From contig NC_079876.1 in NCBI RefSeq assembly GCF_029227915.1, positions 20,958,001 through 21,022,000 on the forward strand: 64,000 bases of DNA, given 5' to 3'. Below are positions 19,093 to 29,888 of the stretch, piece by piece. Source of the stretch: Hydractinia symbiolongicarpus. Taxonomy: Eukaryota > Cnidaria > Hydrozoa > Anthoathecata > Hydractiniidae. A program made the position numbers and the translations under genes. Under the pieces are notes generated by a model. It searched no databases. It was not told the DNA's origin and saw nothing but the letters and a program-made list of their open reading frames with translations. The stretch's first letter is position 1, and every line of letters begins with the position of its first letter.

Positions 19093-22000
19093 ATGGGTGA
19101 TTTCGCGAAGTACAACAAAGTTAGAAAGTCTGTTGTTAGAACTGCAAACAAATTAATTACAAGGGGAGAGACAATTATTTCGTCATATACCGATAATGTT
19201 GCAGATGTTCGTCAAATTGAGTCGATCCGTGATACTTTGATGGAAAAAATAGCGAAAGTTGCTGAACTAAACGAGTCGATTATGGATTGCTTGACAGAGC
19301 AGGATGATATCGACAAGGAAGAAGATTCTAGTACGGAGGAAATGATGATGTTAAAGGATAAACTTCGTCTGTTTGAATCATTTTTAGAAAAACGATCAGC
19401 CAAAAAGGATTTTTCAGAAGCAGGAAGCACTTTCAGCCACAGTAAACTAATAAAATTGCCTCGCTTACATTTACAGCCCTTTGATGGGCATCCGGAAAAC
19501 TGGTCGACTTTCTGGGATAGCTTTGAATGTGCCGTACACACTAATGACGATATTTCCGACGTTCAAAAAATGACCTATTTAAAAAATCTAGTAGAAGGTC
19601 CCGCTGCAAGTTGTATCGCTGGGTTTAGACTTAGCAATGAAAATTATAAAACCGTCGTTGATTTACTGAAAGAGAGATATAATAATAAACAGTTACTTAT
19701 TTCAGCACATATGAAAAAATTACTGAAACTTGAACAGGCGAATAACTTAACTAACATAGAAACATTGCGTAATGTATTTGACAACGTTGAGACACAAGTG
19801 AGAAGTCTGGAAAATTTAGATGTCACGTCTGAAAATTATGGTCCGCTATTAATACCGGTACTTATGTCGAAACTTCCAGAAGAGCTTAATTTAATTATTA
19901 GTCGTCAATTTAACGACAAAGATTGCTGGGATATGAAGTTAGTTTTAAGAGCGTTAAAATCGGAGATCGAAGTTCGTGAGAAATCTGCATATTCTTTACA
20001 ACAGCCACACGATAACAACCCGTTTTCATCATCGGCATTACCAGTTCACTATTCACATCAATCGAACCGTGATCTTCCGCACAATCAGTATCAGAACAAT
20101 CAGCATAATTATCGCAATCATCAGAATAATCAGAATAATTATAGATGCATATTTTGTGACAAATCGCATAAATCACAGCAATGCCGAATAATCACTAATT
20201 TCGACGCAAGGAAAAACGTGTTACGTGACAAGAAGAGATGTTTTGTTTGTTTGAAAGGTGGACATTTAGCCAAGTCTTGTTATTCTAAGATTAGTTGTTT
20301 AAAGTGTTCGGGTAGACACCATGTTGCTATTTGTGATAAGAAAAGGGACGTTGACCAAGGTCGTAGAGATAAGGATGGAACCGAACAAGAAAAACCAGAA
20401 AATGTTGCTGGTGCCACTTCGTTGGTTACAAGTTCAAATTCGCTCGACATTCCGAGTTCCGTTATGTTGCAAACCGCTAAAGTTAAAGTTGTTAATACTA
20501 CTGATCCTTCAAAAATTGAGAACACGAGAATTTTGTTCGATAACTGTTCCCAATTAAGTTACATATCGCCCGAGTTATGTGAAAAATTGCAATTAAAGGT
20601 TGTTGGTAAGCGTGAGATTTGCATCCGTATTTTTGGTAAACATTCGTTCAAAGAAACTTTAGATAGGGTGCAGTTTTCAGTGATCGGTTTAGATGGAGAT
20701 AAAATCAACGTTGATTGTTATGTGAAAAATATTTGTCATCCTTTAACAGGACAGAATTTTAACGATTGTTTGAAGTATAAACACTTGAAAGACTTACGTT
20801 TAGCTGACAGTAACTGTAATAATAGAGATTTGAAGGTGGATGTCTTGTTGGGTGCTGATAATTATTGGAAATTTTTTGATGGTGGTATAGTTCGGGGTGA
20901 GGATGGGCCAGTTGCTTTAAATTCAAAGGTTGGATACATTGTAAGTGGACGCATAGGGTCGAGTGAAGGTAGTAGAAGTGCAGTCTTGGTAGCAAACGTA
21001 TTGAAGATTGGGGCTGAGTTTGTCGAAGATAAGTTGGATAATCAGTTGGAAAAGTTTTGGTCCTTCGAAAACGCTGGTATCGAGGAACAACCAGCTGTTG
21101 AAAATTTTTGTGAAAATGTTAAATTCAGCGCGCAGACTAAACGTTACGAGGTGCGGCTGCCTTTTAAGGATGATCACGATGTGCTCCCTGATAATTATTG
21201 TGTTTCTTCAAAGAGACTTGAATCATTGAGGCATAAATTGAAAAATAATCCCGAATTATTGCGTAATTATAACAGTATCCTCAAAGAACAGCTTGAACAA
21301 GGTATCATTGAAAGAGTTACCAACGACGATTGTACCAAAAGACAAGTTCACTATTTACCACACCGACCAGTCATTCGTGATGATAAACCAAGCACCAAAG
21401 TACGCATGGTATTCGATGCAAGTTCAAAATCGGTGGGACTGTCTTCATTAAATGATTGTTTGTATGCTGGACCATCTTTAACGGAGCCTTTATATAACGT
21501 TTTATTGCGCTTTCGATCTCACAAAGTAGCCTTCATTGCTGATATCGAGAAGGCATTTTTACAAATTAGTTTACATCCAACCGATCGTGATTTTGTTCGT
21601 TTTATTTGGTTTAAAGATTTACATAATTTATCAGAACAAAACATTGAAACTGCAGAAATTGGTATTTATAGATTGAGTAGAGTATTGTTTGGTGTAAGTT
21701 CGTCACCATTCCTCCTTAGTGCCACTCTTATTAAGCATGCTGAATCGTTTAATCATGTTGATCCTTTGTTTGTACAGAAGTTATTGAGTTCACTTCACGT
21801 TGATGATCTAACTTCCGGTGGCGCTACTGTTAATGCAGCACATGATTTTTACCAGAAATGTAAACAACGTCTCGCTGAAGCAAATTTCAATCTGCATAAA
21901 TTTCATTCGAATTCCGAAGAGTTGGAACAATTAGTTACCAAACCCCATGTTGCTCATACCGGACATGTTACCAAAGTTCTTGGTGTTTTGTGGGATAAAA

Positions 22001-24378
22001 AGAAAGATTCGCTCTTATTCACATTCGACGACATTTTATCGTTAGCGAAGGACATACCGACAAAACGACAATTGATTAAATTTACCGCTTCCATTTATGA
22101 CCCTCTTGGTCTTATTAACCCTATTGTTATGCGATTAAAAACATTGTTTCAAAAAACCTGTGTAGGTAAAATTGGTTGGGACATCGAGTTGAGTGGACAG
22201 GTTTTGGACGAGTGGCGAGTTACGTACAATGATTTTAAAAGTTTTTCACATTTGAATGTACCACGATGTTACGATGGCGGGAATATTGTTGATGTACAAT
22301 TGCATGGTTTTTCTGATGCTTCTTTGAAAGGTTACGGTGCGTGTGTTTATTTGAGGTTCGAACATGCTGATGGTAGTTTTTTTACGAAGTTAGTGACGTC
22401 TAAGTCGAGAATCGCGCCAATTAAACCGGTCACGATACCTCGATTGGAGCTGTATGGTGCAGTGATGTTAGCGAAGCTGGTGAAGTATGTTCGTGATGAG
22501 TTGAGTTTGGTTTATGATATTTCTGTGACACGGTGTTGGATTGATTCGTCTATTGTTTTATATTGGATTAAAAATGTTAATAAGAAGTATGAGGTGGTTG
22601 TCGAACGGCGAGTTGGTATCATTCGTGATTTAGTTTCATCGGACAGTTGGTTTCATGTGGAGTCAAAGGCAAATCCTGCGGATATTTTGTCGAGAGGTTG
22701 TTTGGTATCTGAGTTGGTGAACAATAACTTATGGTTTTCAGGACCTGATTTCTTGCGCGACACTAACATCTCAGCTTCGAGTTTTAATTTCAGTAATTTC
22801 AAGGTTGATGATTCGACTTGTTTAATTGTTGGTAACGACGAATCAGAGGAGAGCACCGAAGAAGAAATTGATTTAAATTTTATGAACATTGCACGATATT
22901 CTAATTACACACGTTTATTGCGAATTACCGCATTGGTTTTACGATTTGTTGGAAACCTCAGAAAAAAGCGTCGTAAGGAAGAATTGGTTTTACATACATT
23001 TGTTACAAAGGACGAGCAGTTGCATGCAGAAAAACTGTGGATTAAATATGCGCAAAAAGATATAATTCAACTTCCGAGTTACAAGCAGTTACAAAAAGAT
23101 TTACGATTTCAAAATATTGATGGTATTATTCGTTGTAAGGGACGCTTAGAAAACGCTCCTTTAGACTTTGATACTAAGTTTCCGATATTTTTACCGAAAA
23201 AAAATCCTTTAACTAGGCTAGTCATTTTGCATTATCATGTTCAAGTTTTGCATATTGGTTTGAAAGAAACACTTAATGCCATCAGATCGAAATTTTGGAT
23301 TCCAAAAGCACGAAATTACATAAAGCAGTTAATCCGACAGTGCTATTTATGTCGTTATTATGAAGGGAAATCTTATGCGTATCCTGTTTCACCAGCATTA
23401 CCGAAATCACGACTATCCAATCATCATCCGTTTAAACATACTGGTCTCGACTATGCCGGACCTTTATATGTTCGAAATGTTTATCATGGTGGAAGTATGT
23501 ATAAAGCTTGGGTGTTCTTATTTACTTGTACCAGTACCAGAGCTTTACATTTGGATTTAGTTCCTGATGCTTCGTCTTCAGGTTGTATTCGTAGTCTTCG
23601 CCGATTTTTCAGTGAACGAGGTATTCCCTCTGAAATTATTTCTGATAATGGTAGTCAATTCATTGCCGAAGATACGCAACGATTTTCGTCAAATCGAGGA
23701 ATTAAATGGCATTTTAATTTAGAAGCCGATCCTTGGTGGGGAGGGATGTTCGAAAGACTTGTAAGATCCGTTAAACGTTGTTTAAAGAAGACTTTACACA
23801 ATACCAGATTATCGTATGAAGAACTACTGACTGTTCTAGCTGAAATTCAAGCAGTTATTAATAACAGACCGCTGACATTTTTGTATGAAAACATAGGTGA
23901 GCAACCATTAACACCTAACCATTTATTATTTGGGAGAAAAATTAATTTGGAAGCCTCACATATTGATAGCGATGAAAATGAAAAAGATTTGTGTCAACGT
24001 TATGATCATTTGCAACGTATCATAAACCACTATTGGAATCGATGGAAATGCGAATATTTGACAGAGTTACGCGAATATCACAGAGTTGGCAAATCACGTG
24101 GTGAAACTTCTATTCGAATCAACGATGTTGTTTTAATTGAGGAAGCAAAGCAACCGAGACAAAATTGGAAAATGGGAGTCGTTGAAGAGTTCGTACCATC
24201 ACGTGACGGCAAGAAACGGGGAGCTGTCGTTAGATATGTTCTCAATGGAAACACACATACAATAAGAAGACCGATAAACAAACTTTATCCTGTTGAATTA
24301 GCGAAAGACGAAGCTGAAAAGAAAGAAGAAGTAAATATCACATTCATTGACGAAAATGATATCATAACGAACATTTAA
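19093..24378 (+). CDS. BEL-2 gag-pol polyprotein, intact
   Basis: 1,761 residues from the Met at 19093 (MGDFAKYNK); the frame opens upstream at 19039 but that part is T-rich. Domains: coiled N-terminus (1-105), DUF1759-type gag (about 118-290), zinc knuckles (about 351, 382 CFVCLKGGHLAKSC, 402), protease (about 480), RT (VRMVFDAS 771, DIEKAFLQ 816, HVDDL 902), RNase H (GFSDAS 1070), integrase zinc region (about 1380-1418) and DD35E core (Asp 1453, Asp 1518, Glu 1554). It encodes all steps of copy-and-paste movement. Odd point: the protease site reads FDNCSQ rather than the usual D-S/T-G. Confidence 0.95.
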   Translation: MGDFAKYNKVRKSVVRTANKLITRGETIISSYTDNVADVRQIESIRDTLMEKIAKVAELNESIMDCLTEQDDIDKEEDSSTEEMMMLKDKLRLFESFLEKRSAKKDFSEAGSTFSHSKLIKLPRLHLQPFDGHPENWSTFWDSFECAVHTNDDISDVQKMTYLKNLVEGPAASCIAGFRLSNENYKTVVDLLKERYNNKQLLISAHMKKLLKLEQANNLTNIETLRNVFDNVETQVRSLENLDVTSENYGPLLIPVLMSKLPEELNLIISRQFNDKDCWDMKLVLRALKSEIEVREKSAYSLQQPHDNNPFSSSALPVHYSHQSNRDLPHNQYQNNQHNYRNHQNNQNNYRCIFCDKSHKSQQCRIITNFDARKNVLRDKKRCFVCLKGGHLAKSCYSKISCLKCSGRHHVAICDKKRDVDQGRRDKDGTEQEKPENVAGATSLVTSSNSLDIPSSVMLQTAKVKVVNTTDPSKIENTRILFDNCSQLSYISPELCEKLQLKVVGKREICIRIFGKHSFKETLDRVQFSVIGLDGDKINVDCYVKNICHPLTGQNFNDCLKYKHLKDLRLADSNCNNRDLKVDVLLGADNYWKFFDGGIVRGEDGPVALNSKVGYIVSGRIGSSEGSRSAVLVANVLKIGAEFVEDKLDNQLEKFWSFENAGIEEQPAVENFCENVKFSAQTKRYEVRLPFKDDHDVLPDNYCVSSKRLESLRHKLKNNPELLRNYNSILKEQLEQGIIERVTNDDCTKRQVHYLPHRPVIRDDKPSTKVRMVFDASSKSVGLSSLNDCLYAGPSLTEPLYNVLLRFRSHKVAFIADIEKAFLQISLHPTDRDFVRFIWFKDLHNLSEQNIETAEIGIYRLSRVLFGVSSSPFLLSATLIKHAESFNHVDPLFVQKLLSSLHVDDLTSGGATVNAAHDFYQKCKQRLAEANFNLHKFHSNSEELEQLVTKPHVAHTGHVTKVLGVLWDKKKDSLLFTFDDILSLAKDIPTKRQLIKFTASIYDPLGLINPIVMRLKTLFQKTCVGKIGWDIELSGQVLDEWRVTYNDFKSFSHLNVPRCYDGGNIVDVQLHGFSDASLKGYGACVYLRFEHADGSFFTKLVTSKSRIAPIKPVTIPRLELYGAVMLAKLVKYVRDELSLVYDISVTRCWIDSSIVLYWIKNVNKKYEVVVERRVGIIRDLVSSDSWFHVESKANPADILSRGCLVSELVNNNLWFSGPDFLRDTNISASSFNFSNFKVDDSTCLIVGNDESEESTEEEIDLNFMNIARYSNYTRLLRITALVLRFVGNLRKKRRKEELVLHTFVTKDEQLHAEKLWIKYAQKDIIQLPSYKQLQKDLRFQNIDGIIRCKGRLENAPLDFDTKFPIFLPKKNPLTRLVILHYHVQVLHIGLKETLNAIRSKFWIPKARNYIKQLIRQCYLCRYYEGKSYAYPVSPALPKSRLSNHHPFKHTGLDYAGPLYVRNVYHGGSMYKAWVFLFTCTSTRALHLDLVPDASSSGCIRSLRRFFSERGIPSEIISDNGSQFIAEDTQRFSSNRGIKWHFNLEADPWWGGMFERLVRSVKRCLKKTLHNTRLSYEELLTVLAEIQAVINNRPLTFLYENIGEQPLTPNHLLFGRKINLEASHIDSDENEKDLCQRYDHLQRIINHYWNRWKCEYLTELREYHRVGKSRGETSIRINDVVLIEEAKQPRQNWKMGVVEEFVPSRDGKKRGAVVRYVLNGNTHTIRRPINKLYPVELAKDEAEKKEEVNITFIDENDIITNI

Positions 24379-24467
24379 ATAAGAAACATAAAGACATTAT
24401 GTTATACATTTGTTGACACTTTTATAGTTTATCACGTATTTGTTATATATAAGATATTTAGGCAGCT

Positions 24468-24478
24468 AGGGGGGAGGA
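24468..24478 (+). promoter_or_regulatory. Polypurine tract of BEL-2
   Basis: AGGGGGGAGGA ends directly at the right LTR; it is the expected plus-strand primer. Confidence 0.8.
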
Positions 24479-24636
24479 TGTGGTTACCATATTTGTTTAT
24501 ATCTTCCCCAGTCCTCTAGCTGCTCTTCTTATGTATTTATATTCTCGCACATGTTAGTTTTAGATTTCGTTCTTTAAAAATATAGTCACGTTTTAAAATA
24601 AAGTTTTATTTGTATCCGAATTTATCTGGAAATTCA
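24479..24636 (+). repeat. Right LTR of BEL-2
   Basis: 158 bp, identical by eye to the left LTR, followed by the GATGG target duplication. Confidence 0.95.
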
Positions 24637-24641
24637 GATGG

Positions 24642-26006
24642 AACGCTGTAGAATTTTAAACATGAACCCTGTGTTGGTAGCGCGCAATTTACAATACAGA
24701 GTAGATGTGTTTTTCAAAGAAATGGTTCTAGGTGGCCCCTTGGAAAAGTTAAATATCATGTGATTCGCGTTGAATTTCAGGTTAGAGGTAGTCCTCATGT
24801 CCATGTATTTTTATGGATAATTGGTGCACCAGTGTTGACAAGAGAGAATAAAGAAGAGTATATAAGTTTTGTTGATAAAATTATAAGAGCAGACCTTCCA
24901 GACCCTGAAACAGAACAGAAGTTATTTAGTGCTGTAAAAATGTTCCAGATTCATTCCCATTCTAAAACTTGTCGAAAGTATAAGAATAGTGTATGTCAGT
25001 TTAATTTTTCACAGATCGAACAATAGTAGCCGGCCCTGTTAGTGATAAAATGCCTTCTGCGTACAGAGAAGATATAATATCAAAGAGAGAAGAAATATTG
25101 AGCAAAGTCAAGGATTATATAAATTGCAACCTTTTTCCGAAGACAAGGAATATCATTGATCCTCAAAGTGAGAATTTTGAATCTCCAGAAAGCATACCTG
25201 GTATACTGATAAGTTTAGATATTTCAGAGAGTGAATACTATAACGCCCTTTCTATATCATCAGACTCAGATTTCCAAGTTCATTTACGGCGCCCTCCCAA
25301 TTCGTGTTTTGTGAATAACTATTTTTCAGAGGAAATTCTTGCATGGCAAGCAATCATTGACTTGCAGCCGGTTTTTAATCACTATAAAGCAATAACGTAC
25401 ATGTGTAAGTATCTTTCCAAATCAGAAGATGAATGTTCGCGTGCAATGAAGCAAGCATTGTCAGAGGCACGTGAAAATAGCGACAACAAGTATGAACAGA
25501 TGATTAAAATTGCAAATGCATTTTCAAATCATAGGGAATGCTCTGTTCAAGAAGCAGTGTATCATTTAATGCCTGAATTGTGACTTCGAAAAACATTTTC
25601 TAAAGTAATCTTTCCAAATAGTAATTTACCAGAAGACCGGTTTAGAATGTGCAAAAGTAAGACAGAACTTGAAGGGCTACCTGATGACAGTGTTGATTTA
25701 TTTGAAACAAACATGCTTGATCGTTATTTAATCACACCTGATACTACTTTCAAAAGTGGTAAATATGCTGCTTTGTATAAAATGTGCTATGCAGAATTTT
25801 TAGCATTTTATTATTTAGAAACCACAAAATCTGAAATAGGTGACAATGACAACCAACCTATAATTTTGAATGATGAGTCCATGGAAATTAATCACATTCC
25901 TTCTACGTATCCATTACCGATACCTCTCATGAATTCTAAACAAAAACTAAAGTGTCGTAAGGTTCGTGCTTGTGTTATATCATATACACCTAACCAACAT
26001 ACTTAG
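24642..26006 (+). pseudogene. Helentron Rep (HUH nuclease) region
   Basis: Continues the Helentron reading after BEL-2: MNPVLVARNLQYRVDVFF, then the HUH motif in VRGSPHVHVFLW (near 24795). After stops near 24757 and 25026 come RPPNSCFVNNYF and YKAITYMCKYLSKSEDE (near 25385), the tyrosine region of rolling-circle nucleases, ending at 25583. A further frame 25647-26006 continues the post-Rep linker. The role in the family is nicking and strand transfer. It is inactive as written because the frame is cut into at least three parts. Confidence 0.75.
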
Positions 26007-26195
26007 CCAGAAAAGTATGCTCATCACTTGTTGTTTTTATACTATCCTTTTCGTTTTCAATCTGATTTACTTGATGGTACTTACATGGAGAAGCTTAACC
26101 ATCCAGGAGTTTAAAATGTTGTCAATGCGAACAAACAAAAGTTAGAACTAGATAGTGAAATTGTTGACGAAGCTTTTGCAACCTTTAGAGGTGAC

Positions 26196-27047
26196 TTGGA
26201 CACTAATCAAGATACATTTGCACAACAGGAAAATGAAGAAGTTGACTTCTTAGCATCAAGGGAGCAAGATGACAAAGAAAATGAAACTGAACCAACTTGT
26301 TCCAACTTATCGTCTCTACCTAGAAACAGTTTTGTTGTGGCAACAGACCAGGAGATTAATAGAGATATCAGATCTCTGAATTCTAAGCAACGGAAAGTAT
26401 TTGAAACAGTGTTCACTTGGGCAAGAAAATTTATAAAAAATCGTAACTGTATTTCACCTACTAATTTTAAACAACATCTGTCTATATTTTTAACTGATGA
26501 AGGTGGATGTGAAAAGTCGTATTTGATCAAAAATATTTACAAATCTCTCACAAAATTATTAATGTACAAAGGTGAAAATGCAGAAAAGCAAAGAGTCTGT
26601 CTTGTAGCTACAACAGGTGTAGCTGGTGTAAACATTGGAGGTACAGTACACTCATGTTTTGGAATTCATATGCACCAAGTTGTACCAATTGGAAGGACTG
26701 ATACAGATATTCACATCGAAAAAAGAAACCTGTAATCACTGGTTATCAAAAGAACTCAGTTACCACTGATGCTTTCTTGGGCTTGCACTGTCCATAAAGT
26801 TCAAGGGAAAAGTTTACCCAAGGCTGTTATTAGTTTTGATTTATTCAGACAAACTCAATTCAATCCATGCCAAATGTATGTTGCTATGAGTCATATTACA
26901 TCTTTAGCTGGATTGTATTTAACAGGTGAATTTAAGCAAAAGGCAATCAAGGCAGATAAACATGCATCTGATGAATATAAAAGGTTGAGATTGAAAAGTA
27001 TAGTACCACCATTAGTATTTTGGCTATTGACATTCATGATGAGGAAT
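26196..27047 (+). pseudogene. Helentron Pif1-type helicase, internally deleted
   Basis: 26196-26735 carries SLNSKQRKVFETVF and a Walker A-like TDEGGCEKSYLI with Glu where Gly normally precedes Lys-Ser, then LVATTGVAGVNIGGTVHSCF. After a stop the next frame (26769-27050) jumps to the last helicase motifs: LSWACTVHKVQGKSL and YVAMSHITSLAGLYL. The middle motifs are missing, so there is an internal deletion near 26735. In the family it unwinds DNA during rolling-circle movement. Confidence 0.75.
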
Positions 27048-27604
27048 TGAAAGAATCGGACATATTATGTGTAACTGAAACGCAATTGTTACCTGACCAT
27101 GACATGACAGAAATAACAGGTCGACTTCCTATGTTTGATGTTAATACTAATTGTGATGTAGACAAATTTAAAAGTATTGCAGTGTGTTACAGAGATTGTT
27201 TTCCTTTTATTTACCAGAATGATACTCCTGGTTTCCCTTTAGTACAAGTTAGGAAAAGTTCGTTTGCAGAGGAACTTTTTTCTATAGGAGTTTTGTACCG
27301 GTCAAATTCTTCATCTTTATCATCTTTTTGTGATGACCTATGTGAGCGTTTGAATGCACAGGATTTTCATATTTTGTTAGGAGATTTTAATGTTGATTAT
27401 TTCAATCCACGCTCACATCGACTTGCAGAAGTATTAAGTAACTATACTATGGTTGTGCATGAGCCAACTCATATTGATGGTTCTCTTCTTGATCATGTTT
27501 ATATTAATAATAATGTATTTGACCATGCAGAAATTGAAACTGCAGTAAAATGTGTTTATTTTTCAGATCATGATGTTGTGAAAATCAGGCTGACCTGTAA
27601 ATAA
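27020..27604 (+). pseudogene. Helentron C-terminal AP-endonuclease-like domain
   Basis: 194 codons open to 27604, overlapping the end of the helicase frame by a frameshift. Motifs of the exonuclease-endonuclease-phosphatase fold: SDILCVTETQLL, HILLGDFNVDY, SLLDHVYI and a final FSDHDVVKIRL. The N-terminal catalytic Asn segment is not clear. A nuclease fused downstream of Pif1 marks Helentrons as opposed to plant-type Helitrons. It would not be translated alone as a functional protein. Confidence 0.7.
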
Positions 27605-29182
27605 ATATAACAAAGAGAAGCAAATTATGAAATGACCATGTGTATCTATCAGCAAGAAATGAAATTACCAATTAGCGATGAAAATGGAATAATTTAAAAG
27701 TAACTGCAATATATATGTATGTAGATAGCCACAATGATAGCAGCGGGAGGGGGAGGGGGTTCTTTTTTTGTTTGCATGTGCATGTTTTTATAAGAACTTT
27801 CAGACTTGCGTGTTGTTTACAGTAATAAAAATAAAAGTAATAAGCTTATTAATTGTTTACAAAAGAGCAAAAGAGAGTTTGAATTTCTTATGCAAAACAT
27901 GTACTTGTTCAGTATTTTGAATTATTTATTTTTTTGTATTATATCTGTATCTTTTTTATTTTTGTATAAATTTATATAATAAGGAAATATTTTTTAATAT
28001 TAATATGATTTCACTTTTTTTAAATAACTTTGGATATACATTGGATATACAAATACATCTTGCATTTTATGAGCTTCCATTTTTTGTGTAGTTCTAAAAC
28101 TTTTAACTCTAGACAGCATTATTGCGACTTTTTCCTTTCCTTCTAAATTAATTTAATGCACTTTTTGTTATTTTATTTATTTTAAGTCTATATTAAGAGC
28201 AGTCGTTATGGATTATGGATTAAAAGTACAGTTGAATTCCAGATTATACCATGCAACAGAATGAAGAATCAACTGAGAAATTGATTTTGTGATATGGTAT
28301 TTCCTTCAGACCCTATATGATGCTGTGTGGCGCAAGTGCAATGATATTAATAATGAATGAACCGTATACATACACTATTGGATACATAAACTATTAGTTC
28401 GGGATATATAATTTTCTCCTCTCAACAACAAATATTCTCTGTGAAATTGAAGCGTTATATCAAAGGAAACCTGGACTAGCTATTTTCATTTTTCATTTAA
28501 CGTGCACACATTTTCAAAACTACCCAGTCTATCTTAATTCATTCAACCCCATACCAAAATAAATACTTTACTCTGTGTTCCCCATAAAACAAAGAAGAAA
28601 AAAGAAAATATTGCATACAATCTTTACTCCCGTTTTTCGATTAGAAGACGTGGCCATGGAGAAAAACTTTAAAGACAAAACATGTAGAAAAAAGATTGAA
28701 GATTCTTAATATATTACTTTGCACCTTTAAAATAAAAGAGATATACCATAAAAATAAGCAACATAATGTTACTTATATTTTTTAAACACAAAGAAGTTTT
28801 AAATGTTTTTGCTACAAAAATTGAATAGCATATAAAATTTGTTTACTATAAAATTCAAAGGATCACATTCTGAACTAGCTCGCTCATCTTCAGTGCTCTC
28901 CCTTGCAGATATCTTTAACTCATATTAAATAAAAAATGTTAGTATCTATTCTTTCAAAAATCTGTACGTTGGTGCGCTAAATTAAATAGATTTTTTATCT
29001 TCAGAAATATATTTCTGTGAAAGTTTATAATTCAAGGGGTTATAATATGTCGAAGCGTGCTAAAATAACTAGAAGTATTCTCAATTTTTTTAAAAAAGTT
29101 TTCACTCTTTAAAAATTATTTAATAATATAGGAAGTTTTATATGGTACACTAACATAAATATTGAAAGAATCAGGGGATACT
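27605..29182. other. AT-rich gap, no gene recognised
   Basis: Very A/T-rich, with a purine block GCGGGAGGGGGAGGGGG near 27743-27760 and many stops in all frames. It may include the untranslated 3' part of the Helentron, but no diagnostic end was found. Confidence 0.5.
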
Positions 29183-29642
29183 CAGGGGCGGATCCAACAT
29201 TTTTAACATGTCAGTCACATTTTTTGCGAAGTAAAAAAAAGCGCAGCAATTTTCTGCGCCCAAAACAGCTGGAGGTCATGGGGGCGCTGTAAGCCCCCCA
29301 TGGCAGGTCCGGGGCACAAGCCCGGAAACTTTCGCTATTTTAAGCCTCTATGCATTAAAAAAGGCCTAAATAATGTCCAAATTATTAGCTTTGTTAGAGC
29401 CGTTTTTTGCTCTAAAGTTTTGAATGGACAAGAAAATAACAAACCATCTTTTAAAGGGTTTCAAAAAAGTGTATGAAAATTAAAAACAATAGCTTAAATT
29501 CAAATATTTTAAGACTGTTTCGCCCAATATCAGGGCTCGTCAGCATGTCTAGGAAATGGCTAATAACGTAATGTTAGCTATTCCAGACATGGACAGTCTG
29601 CTATATGCTAAATTAGGCTTAACTAGGGGAAGCTGAATTGTT

Positions 29643-29888
29643 TTAACTAGAATTACAAAAAAGGTTGGCTTTAAAATTATCATCACATCCTTCATCAACA
29701 CCTTGCAGACAAAACAGAATATGAGCTTGAGCATAAGTATTTTTAGCATTTAGTAATGTAAATACAGGTTCAACTTTGCACTTTTCACCACAGTTAAGAA
29801 AATAAGAAATTTGGTTTTTGGTTTTTGATGTACAGTCTGGAGACACAGCGTAATCTTTTTCAAGTAAAAACAGCTTCATTCCTAACAA
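29643..29888 (-). CDS. 81-codon cysteine-containing frame inside hAT-like arm
   Basis: Reads MLGMKLFLLEKDY to a final FCNSS, with six cysteines (DC, NC, KC, FC, GC, FC). The nucleotide sequence is identical in the other arm (38828-39073). AG-ending acceptor-like sequence lies just upstream (ACACAATAG), so it may be a captured exon rather than a whole gene. No family recognised. Whether it is expressed is unknown. Confidence 0.3.
   Translation of the reverse strand: MLGMKLFLLEKDYAVSPDCTSKTKNQISYFLNCGEKCKVEPVFTLLNAKNTYAQAHILFCLQGVDEGCDDNFKANLFCNSS

Larger units (their letters stand above)
18821..24636 (+). mobile_element. BEL/Pao LTR retrotransposon BEL-2, intact and young
   Basis: 5,816 bp. 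Two 158-bp LTRs (18821-18978, 24479-24636) appear identical by eye. The 5-bp target duplication GATGG is at 18816-18820 and 24637-24641. A primer-binding site follows the left LTR, a polypurine tract precedes the right one, and a single unbroken gag-pol frame lies between. This is the only structurally complete autonomous-looking element in the window. It is inserted in the Helentron just upstream of the Rep region. Confidence 0.95.
17470..27604 (+). mobile_element. Helentron (Helitron-like rolling-circle element), decayed, split by BEL-2
   Basis: Plus-strand fragments appear in the order expected of an animal Helentron: cysteine-peptidase-like region, Helitron-like N region, HUH Rep, Pif1 helicase, AP-endonuclease-like domain. 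BEL-2 interrupts it at 18821-24636; the coding sense continues across the GATGG duplication. There are several frameshifts, stops and an internal helicase deletion. Exact ends were not found: no clear CTRR end with hairpin, and Helentron ends are variable. Start and end given are the limits of recognisable coding. Confidence 0.65.
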
